Source: UBA5972 sp964567685 (GTDB taxonomy: Bacteria; Pseudomonadota; Alphaproteobacteria; Rhodobacterales; Rhodobacteraceae). From it: 64,000 nt of DNA. The stretch covers positions 6,460 to 70,459 of the forward strand of contig CAZMNO010000015.1 in NCBI GenBank assembly GCA_964567685.1, read 5' to 3'. The notes under the pieces are model-generated. The model did not search any database, was not told the DNA's origin, and saw nothing but the letters and a program-made list of their open reading frames with translations. Both the position numbers and the translations under genes were made by a program. Position 1 is the first letter of the stretch, and each line of letters starts with the position of its first letter. This document shows, piece by piece, positions 24,144 through 33,015 of the stretch.

Positions 24144-25091
24144 ATGCAAATTCGCTGGCAGCATCTGGCACTCTGGGCGGCTTTTATCCTGTTTATGCTG
24201 CTTCTTCCCCAGTTCGTCTCCAAAGGCACGCTCAGGACGATCATCTTTGCCAATTTCCTGGCGATCTTTGCCATCAGCTGGGATGTTCTGTCAGGCCGCA
24301 CGGGCTATATCAGTTTCGGCCATCCCTTCCTGATCGGCATCGGTGCCTATACTACCGCCATCCTGACCAAGCGCTTTGACGTGCCGGTTGAATATTCGAT
24401 CCCCGCAGCGGTGCTTGTCACGATGATCGGCGGTGCCATCCTGTTTGTGCCCGCGCTGCGCATCCGTGGCAGCTATTTCGCCCTTGTTACGCTCGCCTTC
24501 ATGGAACTGATGTATCAGCTCGTTCAGGTCATCCGCCCCGACCTCACCGGCGGCACACGCGGCATGTCGGGCATCCAGACGCTGACGCGGGGCGCTGTGA
24601 ACGGCTATTACATGTCGTTTTCACTGATGGCGGCGATCGGGTTTTCCATGTGGCTGTTGATGAAGACGCGCCTTGGAACCGCCCTCAGCGCCATCGGCAT
24701 GAACGAGGAAAGCGTGCGCGGATCGGGCCTTGATGCGACCAAGCTGAAACTTGTGGCCTTCATGCTCGGTGCATTCGTCGCCGGGTTGGGCGGGGCTTTT
24801 TACGTGCACTACCTCGGCTCCATCGCACCGCGCGCGCTTTTTGACATCAATTTCGTCTTCACCATCATCGTCGCCGCCCTGATCGGTGGCGCATCGACAA
24901 TCACCGGTCCCATATTCGGGGCGTTTTTCCTGACATTCCTGCTGGAATATCTGCGGCCAATTCTGCCGGGTGCCGAGCGTTACTTCATCTATGGCGGGGT
25001 TGCCTTGCTGCTTTACATGTACGAACCCAAGGGCCTGCATAGACTGATGATGGTCGGTATTGACCGTCTTAAATGGGGGCGAAAGTCTTGA
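24144..25091 (+). CDS. Branched-chain-type ABC transporter permease, LivM family
   Basis: A 315-residue membrane protein with around nine hydrophobic segments. SGRTGYISFGHPFLIGIGAY near residues 49-68 is the LivM signature of the second permease, and the loop GMNEESVRGSGLDATKLKLV near 183-202 is the ATPase-contact region. The ATG at 24144 follows GAGGAGTTATAG, a good ribosome binding site; an upstream frame overlapping livH is rejected. Its end overlaps the start of the ATPase gene by 19 bases if the latter begins at 25073. Confidence 0.9.
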   Translation: MQIRWQHLALWAAFILFMLLLPQFVSKGTLRTIIFANFLAIFAISWDVLSGRTGYISFGHPFLIGIGAYTTAILTKRFDVPVEYSIPAAVLVTMIGGAILFVPALRIRGSYFALVTLAFMELMYQLVQVIRPDLTGGTRGMSGIQTLTRGAVNGYYMSFSLMAAIGFSMWLLMKTRLGTALSAIGMNEESVRGSGLDATKLKLVAFMLGAFVAGLGGAFYVHYLGSIAPRALFDINFVFTIIVAALIGGASTITGPIFGAFFLTFLLEYLRPILPGAERYFIYGGVALLLYMYEPKGLHRLMMVGIDRLKWGRKS

Positions 25092-25822
25092 CCACACCCC
25101 TTGCGCTGACAAATCTGGTCAAGAAGTTTGGTGGCCTGACAGCAACCAACGACGTCAGTTTCACCATCGAACAGGGCCAGTCCGTTGGCCTGATCGGCCC
25201 CAATGGCGCGGGCAAGACGACGATATTTTCCCAGATCATGGGCGAGTATCGCCAGACCTCCGGCAATATCCACCTCTATGGCGAGGATATCGGAACCCTC
25301 TCCACAGCCGCCCGCATCCGCCGGGGTGTCAGCCGGACCTATCAGGTGCCCCGCCCGTTTTCGGACATGAACATCCTTGAAAACATCCGGGTTGGCCTGA
25401 TGCCTGACAATATCTGGCAGATGGTCACCAAAGGCCCAGATCTTGACCGCGAGGCGGAACTGGCGCTGAGTGTCGGTCTTTCCGCACTCGACCTTCTGAA
25501 GACACCCTCAGAGCTTTCCATGGGCGATCTCAGAAAGCTGGAAATGGCCCGCACGATGGCCACCGGCCCCAGCATCATGCTGCTTGATGAGGTGTTTGCC
25601 GGTCTGACCGTTGGCGAGATTGCGCAGATCGGCGACCTCATTCAGAAGATGCGGGGTGAAGGGATGACATTTTTGATCGTCAGCCACGATCTCAAAGCCC
25701 TGGAGCCGCTGGTAGATAAGGCAATAGCGATCAATCAGGGGGTCAAAATCGCCGAAGGCACATTTGAAGAAGTCATCGGGAACGAAGCCGTGCGCAGCTC
25801 TTACCTCGGAGGCGCGGAATGA
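25073..25822 (+). CDS. Branched-chain-type ABC transporter ATPase, LivG family
   Basis: A 249-residue ATPase. Walker A is GPNGAGKTTIF near residues 42-52, the signature is LSMGDLRKLEMAR near 144-156 (a variant of LSGGQ, as often seen in this subgroup), and Walker B is IMLLDEVFAGL near 163-173, followed by the switch His in IVSHDLKALE. The ATG at 25073 overlaps the upstream gene by 19 bases; a TTG at 25088 that overlaps the stop by three bases is an alternative start. Energises uptake through the two preceding permeases. Confidence 0.9.
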   Translation: MGAKVLTTPLALTNLVKKFGGLTATNDVSFTIEQGQSVGLIGPNGAGKTTIFSQIMGEYRQTSGNIHLYGEDIGTLSTAARIRRGVSRTYQVPRPFSDMNILENIRVGLMPDNIWQMVTKGPDLDREAELALSVGLSALDLLKTPSELSMGDLRKLEMARTMATGPSIMLLDEVFAGLTVGEIAQIGDLIQKMRGEGMTFLIVSHDLKALEPLVDKAIAINQGVKIAEGTFEEVIGNEAVRSSYLGGAE

Positions 25823-26523
25823 GCTTTTTGGAGATTGAAAACCTCTCAGCCTTTTATGGCAAGGCGCAGGCCCTGCACGGGGTCAGCATATCGGTCGAAC
25901 AGGGCCAGATCATCGGCGTGATCGGGGCCAATGGGGCGGGTAAGTCGACCCTGCTTGATTGCATCATGGGATTGGTGAAAACCAAGGGCGATATCCGGCT
26001 TGAGGGCCAGTCGCTGATCGGCGCAGGCAGCCCGGCAATCGTCAAAAGCGGCGTTGGCTATGCGCCGGAAAGGTTCAACCTGTTTCCCTATATGTCGGTC
26101 CGCGACAATCTGTTGGTCGGCTCCTACACTGCACGCGAAGACACCGAAAAGAACCTTGAGGTCATTCACAAGCTCTTTCCCCGGCTGGAGGAGCGCGAAA
26201 ACCAGGAAACCAGCACCCAGTCAGGTGGCGAGCGGCAAATGGTGTCGCTCGGCCGCGCCCTGATGACCAGCCCGCGACTGCTTTTGGTTGACGAGCCGAC
26301 CATCGGGCTGGCCCCGAAACTCTGCGATGAGATCGCCGCCGTGATAGGCCGCCTGAACAAGGAGTTTGGCCTGACCGTGATCATCACCGAACAGAACGTC
26401 AATTTCGCCATGAAGCTGGCAACAGAGCTGTTCGTGCTTGAATCGGGTGAGTTGAAAATCAGTGGATCGGTCGAAGATCTGCGCAATGACCCGAAACTGA
26501 CGGAATCCTATTTCGGTGGGTAG
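25819..26523 (+). CDS. Branched-chain-type ABC transporter ATPase, LivF family
   Basis: A 234-residue ATPase with Walker A GANGAGKSTLLD near residues 37-48, signature QSGGERQMVSLGRAL near 134-148 and Walker B LLLVDEPTIGL near 156-166. YAPERFNLFPYMSVRDNL near 79-96 is the Q-loop region with the GRxxFxxLTVxENL pattern of LivF. It overlaps the LivG gene by four bases and completes the five-component transporter with a binding protein, two permeases and two ATPases. Confidence 0.9.
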   Translation: MSFLEIENLSAFYGKAQALHGVSISVEQGQIIGVIGANGAGKSTLLDCIMGLVKTKGDIRLEGQSLIGAGSPAIVKSGVGYAPERFNLFPYMSVRDNLLVGSYTAREDTEKNLEVIHKLFPRLEERENQETSTQSGGERQMVSLGRALMTSPRLLLVDEPTIGLAPKLCDEIAAVIGRLNKEFGLTVIITEQNVNFAMKLATELFVLESGELKISGSVEDLRNDPKLTESYFGG

Positions 26524-26697
26524 GGCAGGGACTGAACCAAGGCGCATCCAAATCCGCCCGGTGCAGAACTAGCCTATTGCAGGTTTTGAAATCCACAATT
26601 GAACCCTTGCGTTTTTACGCGCAATTGTGTTGCTGTCGCTGCTGATCTGTCCGACCTCCCCATGAGAACCGGTCGATGAAACATAAACGGTGTTGAA

Positions 26698-27381
26698 ATG
26701 AAAATCGGTATTCTGCAAACCGGCGAGTCGCCTGAACAAATTCGCGACAGGCATGGCGATTACAATGATCTGTTTATGAAACTGCTTGATGGGCGCGGGT
26801 TCGAGTTTGCCACTTATAAGGCGCTGTTCAGTGAATTGCCGGGCGATATTCAAGACGCCGATGGCTGGCTGATCACGGGATCGAAATTCGGCGTCTATGA
26901 AGATCACGACTGGATCCCGCCGCTGGAGGATTTCGTGCGTCAGGCCTATCGGGCGGCGGTCCCGATCATCGGCGTCTGTTTTGGTCATCAGATCCTTGCT
27001 CAGGCGCTGGGCGGGAAGGTCGAGAAATATTCCGGCGGCTGGTCTGTTGGCGCGACGGATTATAAAACAAGCGTCGGCCAGACCGACCGGGTGATCGCCT
27101 GGCATCAGGATCAGGTTGTTCAGTTACCAGAGGGTGCCGAGGTTGTCGGTTCCTCTGATTTCTGCCGTTACGCCATGCTGGTCTACGGCGACCGCGCCCT
27201 GAGTGTGCAGCCGCATCCGGAGTTCACGCCCGGATTTGCCGACGACCTTCTGGCCGCGCGCCGCCATGTACTGCCGGTCGAAGTGGCGGAAATGGCCGAG
27301 GCGGCATCAAATGAAAACCTGACCTCCGGTTCCTTCGCAGATCGTTTCGAGGAATTCTTCAAACGAGATCGGGCAAGCTAA
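26698..27381 (+). CDS. Class I glutamine amidotransferase-like hydrolase
   Basis: A 227-residue protein of the class I GATase fold. The nucleophile is Cys94 in GVCFGHQI, and the His-Glu pair is His173 and Glu175 in QPHPEF. It has no synthase domain, so it acts as a free hydrolase. With a gamma-glutamyl ligase upstream, a gamma-glutamyl-amide hydrolase role (like PuuD, although that enzyme belongs to a different GATase subgroup) is reasonable. It lies 174 bases after the LivF gene, in a gap with no clear terminator, and could share the transcript. It is convergent with the peptide transporter genes. Confidence 0.8.
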   Translation: MKIGILQTGESPEQIRDRHGDYNDLFMKLLDGRGFEFATYKALFSELPGDIQDADGWLITGSKFGVYEDHDWIPPLEDFVRQAYRAAVPIIGVCFGHQILAQALGGKVEKYSGGWSVGATDYKTSVGQTDRVIAWHQDQVVQLPEGAEVVGSSDFCRYAMLVYGDRALSVQPHPEFTPGFADDLLAARRHVLPVEVAEMAEAASNENLTSGSFADRFEEFFKRDRAS

Positions 27382-27400
27382 CCCACACGAGCCACTGGTA

Positions 27401-28408
27401 TCAGAGCGGCGACTTGGCCTCCTCGTCCACCAGATGACAGGCGATTCTGTGGCCCTTGGCGACTTCCTTCAGTTCCGGCTCACGCTCGCGGCACTCAGCC
27501 CGGGCCACCGGGCAGCGATTGGCGAAACGGCAGCCGGATGGAAGGTTCACCGGATCTGGCGGATCACCCGGGATAAGGATGCGCCGGGTCTTTTCGCGCA
27601 GCTCGCGGTCAACCGTCGGAACCGCCGACAAAAGGGCTGACGTATAGGGATGCAGCGGGTTGTTGAACAGGCTCAGCCGGTCGGCATGTTCCACCACCTT
27701 GCCCATATACATGACCGCAATACTGTCACACATATGCTGCACGACGCCCAGATCATGGCTGATGAACAGATAGGTCAGCCCAAACTCGGTCTGCAACTGT
27801 CTCAAGAGGTTCAGAATCTGCGCCTGAACCGCAACGTCCAACGCTGATACCGGCTCATCGCAGATGATCAGTTCAGGCTGCGTTGCCAGGGCGCGGGCGA
27901 TGCCGATTCTTTGCCTCTGACCGCCGGAAAACTGGTGCGGGAACAGGCGTTTCTGTTCCGGGCGCAGGCCAACTGCCGCGAACAGGCGGTCGACGATCTC
28001 CTGCTTTTCGTTGTCAGGCTTGTCGCTCAGGCTGTCCAGCGGTTCACGAACGATGTTTTGGGCCCGCTGGCGCGGGTTGAGGCTGGAATAGGGATCCTGA
28101 AAGATGAACTGCACCTGGGTGCGCGCGCGCCTGAGGTCTTCGCCTTCAAGATGCAGGATATCGTGACCCGCCAGATTAACTTTGCCTTCAAATGCCGGAA
28201 CCAGCCGCGCCACGGCCAGCGCCGCTGTGGTTTTGCCCGAACCACTTTCCCCGACGATTGCCAACGTCTCCCCGCGTTTGACCGCAAAAGAAACATCGTC
28301 AACCGCATAGAGATAGGATTTCTTGCCCCAGCCACCGCCGCGTTTCACTGCAAAGCGGACGGTCAGGTTTTCAACATCAAGCAGCGGTGATGAGTCTTGA
28401 TCAGCCAT
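27401..28408 (-). CDS. Oligopeptide/dipeptide ABC transporter ATPase (OppF/DppF type)
   Basis: A 335-residue ATPase. Walker A is GESGSGKTTAAL near residues 52-63, the signature is FSGGQRQRIGIARAL near 159-173, Walker B is LIICDEPVSALD near 180-191, and the C-terminal oligopeptide/dipeptide domain contains CRFANRCPVARAEC near 290-303, with cysteines that bind an iron-sulfur cluster in this family. ATG at 28408 overlaps the stop of the partner ATPase gene as ATGA; a longer frame is rejected. It is the last gene of the transporter operon. Confidence 0.9.
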   Translation of the reverse strand: MADQDSSPLLDVENLTVRFAVKRGGGWGKKSYLYAVDDVSFAVKRGETLAIVGESGSGKTTAALAVARLVPAFEGKVNLAGHDILHLEGEDLRRARTQVQFIFQDPYSSLNPRQRAQNIVREPLDSLSDKPDNEKQEIVDRLFAAVGLRPEQKRLFPHQFSGGQRQRIGIARALATQPELIICDEPVSALDVAVQAQILNLLRQLQTEFGLTYLFISHDLGVVQHMCDSIAVMYMGKVVEHADRLSLFNNPLHPYTSALLSAVPTVDRELREKTRRILIPGDPPDPVNLPSGCRFANRCPVARAECREREPELKEVAKGHRIACHLVDEEAKSPL

Positions 28409-29400
28409 CACAACGCCTCCGCATGCCAGCAATCGGCGAACTGGCCATTGTCAAACGCCACCGCAGGCGGTCGGGTCTCCAGGCACTTTTCCGTCCGATG
28501 GTTGCAGCGCGAGGCAAACAGGCACCGGTTCTTGCCAAAATCCCTCAGGCTTGGAACGATCCCCGGCACCTCGGTCAGGTCTTCGCGCAGATCCGTAAGA
28601 TTGCTGACGATATGCGGTACACAGGAAATCAGCCCCCTTGTATAAGGGTGGCGGGCGTGTTCGATGATCTGATCCACCGGTCCGATCTCGGCATTGCGCC
28701 CGGCATACATCACGATCATCCGCTCGGCCATTTCGGCAACCGCGCCCATGTCATGGGTGATCAGGATGATCGAGGTGCCGGTTTGTTTGCGCAGATCCCG
28801 CAGCAGGTCAAATATCTGCGCCTGCACGGTGACGTCGAGCGCTGTGGTCGGCTCATCGGCGATCAGAATTTTCGGTTCACAGGCCAGCGCCATAGCGATC
28901 ATCACCCGCTGCCGCTGCCCGCCCGACATCTGGAACGGATAATCACCGACTCGCCCCCTGGCGTTGGGGATACGCACCGCATCCAGCAACTCAGCCGCCA
29001 TATCCCAGGCGGCCTTGCGGCCCAGCCCCTGATGTTCCCGCAGAACCTCGGCGATCTGCTCACCGATTGTGTAAACCGGGTTGAGCGAAGTCATCGGCTC
29101 CTGAAATATCATCGAGATCTCGTTGCCACGAATATCACGCAAGCGGGCATCAGTGGCGGTGGTCAGCTCCTCACCATTGAACTGAATACTGCCTGAAGCA
29201 ATGCGGCCAACCTTTTCCGGCAGCAACCCCATGATGCCAAGTGCGGTCATAGACTTGCCGCAACCGGATTCACCGACAAAGCTGATATTTTCCCCATGGC
29301 CGAGTTCAAAGGAAAGGTCATCGATCACCGGCGCAATGCCGTCGCGGGTCGACAGCTCGATCCGCAGGTTTGAGACTTTGAGAAGGGGGCTTACCATCAT
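28408..29400 (-). CDS. Oligopeptide/dipeptide ABC transporter ATPase (OppD/DppD type)
   Basis: A 330-residue ATPase with Walker A GESGCGKSMTAL near residues 38-49, signature MSGGQRQRVMIAMAL near 157-171 and Walker B ILIADEPTTALD near 178-189. The C-terminal CLFASRCNHRTEKC near 294-307 is the family's cysteine motif. Two neighbouring ATG codons can serve as start, both overlapping the stop of the permease gene. It works as a heterodimer with the preceding ATPase entry. Confidence 0.9.
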   Translation of the reverse strand: MMVSPLLKVSNLRIELSTRDGIAPVIDDLSFELGHGENISFVGESGCGKSMTALGIMGLLPEKVGRIASGSIQFNGEELTTATDARLRDIRGNEISMIFQEPMTSLNPVYTIGEQIAEVLREHQGLGRKAAWDMAAELLDAVRIPNARGRVGDYPFQMSGGQRQRVMIAMALACEPKILIADEPTTALDVTVQAQIFDLLRDLRKQTGTSIILITHDMGAVAEMAERMIVMYAGRNAEIGPVDQIIEHARHPYTRGLISCVPHIVSNLTDLREDLTEVPGIVPSLRDFGKNRCLFASRCNHRTEKCLETRPPAVAFDNGQFADCWHAEAL

Positions 29401-30284
29401 CGCTGCCTCAGTTTGGGGTTCAGCGCATCATTCAGACCGTCACCGACAAGTGAAATGCAAAGCACAGTCACAAAGATCGCCAGCCCCGGAATTGTCACGG
29501 TGAAACTGGCATCCAGAATATACTGCCGGTTTGAACCGATGATCTGTCCCCAACTGACAACATTCGGATCGGTCAGACCCAGAAAGCTGAGCCCCGCTTC
29601 AAAAAGAATGGCCGAACCGACCATCAGGGCCGACTGCACGATGATCGGCGGCAGGGCGTTCGGCAGGATCACGCGAAACATCAGTTTCATGTTCTTGGCA
29701 CCCGATGCCCGTGACGCCATGACGAATTCCAGCTCGCGAATGCGCAGGAACTCAGCCCGGGTGATCCTTGCCACCGCTGTCCAGCTGACAACGCCAATGG
29801 CCAGCGTGATCATCGGCAGGCTGGCGCCAAACAGGGCGACGATAACCATGGAAAACAGCAGTGTCGGCAACACCTGAAAAAACTCGGTGAAACGCATCAG
29901 AACCTCTTCGACCCAGCCACGGTAAAATCCGGCCAGCGCGCCAATCGTCACGCCGATAAAGACCGACACCAATGCTGCCGTCAGCCCGATGATCAGGGAC
30001 ACGCGCGCGCCGTTGATGATCATCGCCAGCAGGTCGCGCCCCAGATAATCCGTTCCCAGTATGAAATCGGAGTTCGCGCCGGGTGGGGTAAATGGCCCCC
30101 AGACCAGATCGAACGGATCGCGCCCATAAAGCCCTGGGCCGATAATCGCCATCAGCGTGATCAGCGACAGCACCACCAGCGCAAACAGGGCGGCGTGATT
30201 GCGGCGAAACATTTCCCAGGCTTCCGCAAACGGATGGCGCGCCTTTTCAATCTCTTCTTCCAGCAGGGGGGTCTGATCGGTCAT
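29397..30284 (-). CDS. Dipeptide/opine-type ABC transporter permease (DppC type)
   Basis: A 295-residue membrane protein with six hydrophobic segments and an N-terminal cytoplasmic stretch of about 30 residues, the usual DppC plan. GTDYLGRDLLAMIINGARVS near residues 99-118 is the strongly conserved sequence, and ASRASGAKNMKLMFRVILPN near 190-209 is the EAA loop contacting the ATPases. It overlaps both neighbours by four bases. Confidence 0.9.
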   Translation of the reverse strand: MTDQTPLLEEEIEKARHPFAEAWEMFRRNHAALFALVVLSLITLMAIIGPGLYGRDPFDLVWGPFTPPGANSDFILGTDYLGRDLLAMIINGARVSLIIGLTAALVSVFIGVTIGALAGFYRGWVEEVLMRFTEFFQVLPTLLFSMVIVALFGASLPMITLAIGVVSWTAVARITRAEFLRIRELEFVMASRASGAKNMKLMFRVILPNALPPIIVQSALMVGSAILFEAGLSFLGLTDPNVVSWGQIIGSNRQYILDASFTVTIPGLAIFVTVLCISLVGDGLNDALNPKLRQR

Positions 30285-31258
30285 TTCTTGCCTCCTACCC
30301 GAGGATCAACAAGCCTGAGTGCCAGATCGGTCAACAGGTTGCCAACCACCACCACGAGGGCGGAAAAGAACAGAATGCCCAGGATCATCGGCGTGTCCCG
30401 CGCGATGATCGAACTGAAGGCCAGCGTTCCCAGACCCGGCCAACTAAACACCGTTTCAACCAGAACGGCGCCGGAAACGACGGCCGAAAACTGCAGACCA
30501 GCCAGCGTGATCACCGGTGACATCGCATTTTTCAGGGCATGTTTGTAAACCACCTGCCGGGTGGTCAGGCCCTTGGCCTTGGCGGTGCGCACGTAATCTG
30601 ACCCCAGTACCTCCATCATCGTGGCGCGCGACAGGCGCGAATAGAGCGCCAGAAAGATCGAGGCCAGCGTGATCATCGGCAGCATCAGGTGCTTGAGAAC
30701 GTCAAAAGCATGCACAAAAAAGCCGCCTTCAATCGTCACATCGCGCATCCCCGCGACCGGGAAGATTGGCACCATCAGTGAAAACCCGATCAAGAGCAGG
30801 ATGCCGGTCCAGAAGACCGGGGCGGAATAGCCGAAAAGGGCGATAAAGGTCACGATATGGCTTAGAAAGCCGTTAGGCCGACGGGCCGAAAAGACACCCA
30901 GCACCACGCCCACGATCAGGGCCAGTATCTGCGCGCTGATCACCAGCAGCAATGTCGCTGGCAGTTTTTGCAGGATCAGGTTGGTGACCTTGTCGCTGTA
31001 AAAGAACGAATATCCCAGATCAAAGCGCAGGACATTGCCGATATAGGTGCCAAGCTGCACCACGAACGGCTTATCCAGACCATAGTCTTTGCGGATCTGC
31101 TCCAGCGCTTCCGGGTCAGCCCCGCCTGAGGCCTGCGCGATCGTGTCAGCCACGTCGCCCGGGGCGGCATGCATGAGCGAGAAGTTCAGAACCAAAACCG
31201 CCAGCAAAAGAATGATGGCGTAAAGGATGCGGATCAGCGTTACTCTGAGGAAATTCAC
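30281..31258 (-). CDS. Dipeptide/opine-type ABC transporter permease (DppB type)
   Basis: A 325-residue membrane protein. PGDVADTIAQ with a following GLDKPFVVQLGTYIGNVLRF and DLGYSFFY is the DppB periplasmic region, and VRTAKAKGLTTRQVVYKHAL near residues 212-231 is the EAA loop. Six or seven hydrophobic segments are seen. It lies 78 bases after the substrate-binding gene, with a stable hairpin in the gap, and overlaps the DppC-type gene by four bases. Confidence 0.9.
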   Translation of the reverse strand: MNFLRVTLIRILYAIILLLAVLVLNFSLMHAAPGDVADTIAQASGGADPEALEQIRKDYGLDKPFVVQLGTYIGNVLRFDLGYSFFYSDKVTNLILQKLPATLLLVISAQILALIVGVVLGVFSARRPNGFLSHIVTFIALFGYSAPVFWTGILLLIGFSLMVPIFPVAGMRDVTIEGGFFVHAFDVLKHLMLPMITLASIFLALYSRLSRATMMEVLGSDYVRTAKAKGLTTRQVVYKHALKNAMSPVITLAGLQFSAVVSGAVLVETVFSWPGLGTLAFSSIIARDTPMILGILFFSALVVVVGNLLTDLALRLVDPRVGGKK

Positions 31259-31287
31259 GGAAGTTGCCCGGTGCTGGTATTGAAAGG

Positions 31288-31317
31288 TTCCCCGGCAGCG
31301 GTCAGGCCGCCGGGGAA
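31288..31317 (-). terminator. Intercistronic hairpin between peptide-binding protein and permease genes
   Basis: TTCCCCGGC (31288-31296) pairs with GCCGGGGAA (31309-31317) around a 12-base loop. It lies 20 bases after the binding-protein stop on the minus strand and can act as a partial terminator or as an mRNA stabiliser, raising binding-protein levels over permease. Confidence 0.65.
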
Positions 31318-31336
31318 ATTCATGTTGGTGATCTGA

Positions 31337-32908
31337 TTATTCCTTGAGATAAACCAGATCGAGTGGCGATGACGTCGCCCAGATACCTATCGGTGCATTG
31401 CCGATCTTGTCGGAATAGACCGTATGGTAAGGCAGCGTGTGCATCGTATAGACCGGAAGTTCGTCATTCACGATCTTCTGGAACTCCGAATAAAGTGCGG
31501 CACGCTTCGCCGGGTCGGATTCCTCGCCGGCCATGGCCAGCAACTCGTCAACGCGGGCGTTTGAATAGCCTTGCGTGTTCGACCAGACACCTTTTGCGAT
31601 GTTTGAGGTCACATATGTGCGGTGCACACCGATCACCGGGTCACCCCAGTTGAACACGGCATCCCAGCTCATATCGAAATCCATTGTCCCCATGCGCTTG
31701 GCCCATGTCGGGAAATCAGCGCTGGCGCGAACAGTGACATCAATACCAACCTTCTTCAAAGCCGCCTTGATATACTCGACATGCGGTTTGCCCGAGGGCC
31801 AGCCAAAGTCGATGGTCAGGCCGAAACGAACACCATCACTGCCTGCCGGATGCCCGGCCTCGTCAAGAAGTGCCGCAGCCTTATCAAGATCAAGCGCGTA
31901 TTGGTTGACATCCGCTTCATGGAACGGGCTGTCAGGGTGGATACCGGTCGAAGAGTTTGCCGCGGTGCCCATCATGATCGCTTGTTGAATGAAGTTCTTG
32001 TCGATTGCATAGGCAATGGCCTGACGAACGCGTTTATCCGCCAAGGGCCCTTTGGTGGTGTTCAGGGCCAGCCAGGTGACAGGACCGATGGCGCCATAAC
32101 CATCAGGCGTTACCGTCAGATGATCGACCTTCTTCAGGCGGTTGATGATCAGCGGCTCACTTTCAAAGGCACCGAGATCCAGCTCGCCGTTTTCATAGGC
32201 AATGGCACGGGCCGAGCTGTCTTTGATGATGCGCATGACGATCTTGTCGAGATAGGGGCGGCCTTCCATGAAGAAACCGTCATAGCGTTCCAGAATCACA
32301 TGCTCGCCATTCTTGTATTCGGTAAGCTTGAACGGGCCGGAACCAACCACATCTTCGATGTTGCGCGGATGGGTTTTGAAATCCTGACCGTCGCCATAGA
32401 TGTGCTCGGGAATGATCGACATCAGCTGGCCCGACATGGCCAGCATGATTCCCGGATGCGGCTGGCTTAGGTTCAGAACCGCAGTGTGCTTGTCCGGCGT
32501 ATCAACCGATTCCACAGGCGCGAACATGGATTTGAACGGGTGAGCTGCCTTGATGACCTTCAGAGAAAAAGCGATATCGCTTGACGTGATCGGGTGACCA
32601 TCATGGAACGTGGCATTTTCAACCAGGTTCAGCGTCACATGCAGCCCGTCTTCTGACACGCTCCAGCTTTTCGCCAGATAAGGTTGCGGCGTCCAGTTTT
32701 CGTCATAACGCAAGGGCGATGCAAAAAGCTGTGCACCGGGAAAGCCTGTGACAATACCGGATTGTACAGCAGAGTTGAGCGTCCTGAGGTTTGACCCCAG
32801 AACCGTCTTCAGTGTTCCACCACGCGTCGGTTCGTCAGCGCTGGCAGCTGTGGCCATCATCGATGCCATGGCAGTGGCAGCAATCAGGCCCTTGAAAAGT
32901 TGTCTCAC
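31337..32908 (-). CDS. ABC transporter substrate-binding protein, family 5 (peptide/opine)
   Basis: A 523-residue exported protein. The signal peptide is MRQLFKGLIAATAMASMMAT plus AASADE, cleaved near residue 24. RYDENWTPQPYLAKSWSVSE near 72-91 and YHTVYSDKIGNAPIG near the end are typical of the SBP_bac_5 domain, which binds di- or oligopeptides, opines, nickel or glutathione. Neighbouring amidohydrolase and GTPase genes suggest an amide or peptide-like ligand. First gene of the minus-strand transporter operon; the LysR gene 107 bases upstream is in the same direction. Confidence 0.9.
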   Translation of the reverse strand: MRQLFKGLIAATAMASMMATAASADEPTRGGTLKTVLGSNLRTLNSAVQSGIVTGFPGAQLFASPLRYDENWTPQPYLAKSWSVSEDGLHVTLNLVENATFHDGHPITSSDIAFSLKVIKAAHPFKSMFAPVESVDTPDKHTAVLNLSQPHPGIMLAMSGQLMSIIPEHIYGDGQDFKTHPRNIEDVVGSGPFKLTEYKNGEHVILERYDGFFMEGRPYLDKIVMRIIKDSSARAIAYENGELDLGAFESEPLIINRLKKVDHLTVTPDGYGAIGPVTWLALNTTKGPLADKRVRQAIAYAIDKNFIQQAIMMGTAANSSTGIHPDSPFHEADVNQYALDLDKAAALLDEAGHPAGSDGVRFGLTIDFGWPSGKPHVEYIKAALKKVGIDVTVRASADFPTWAKRMGTMDFDMSWDAVFNWGDPVIGVHRTYVTSNIAKGVWSNTQGYSNARVDELLAMAGEESDPAKRAALYSEFQKIVNDELPVYTMHTLPYHTVYSDKIGNAPIGIWATSSPLDLVYLKE

Positions 32909-33015
32909 GGACAGAGTCCTCCTGTTGGTTGGGTCTGTGTTGTTCTTGTTATTGTGTCAGAAAGCCTAGCCCAGCATGTATCCCGTAAAAAACAGAATTA
33001 TTATGCCTGTTTCCG

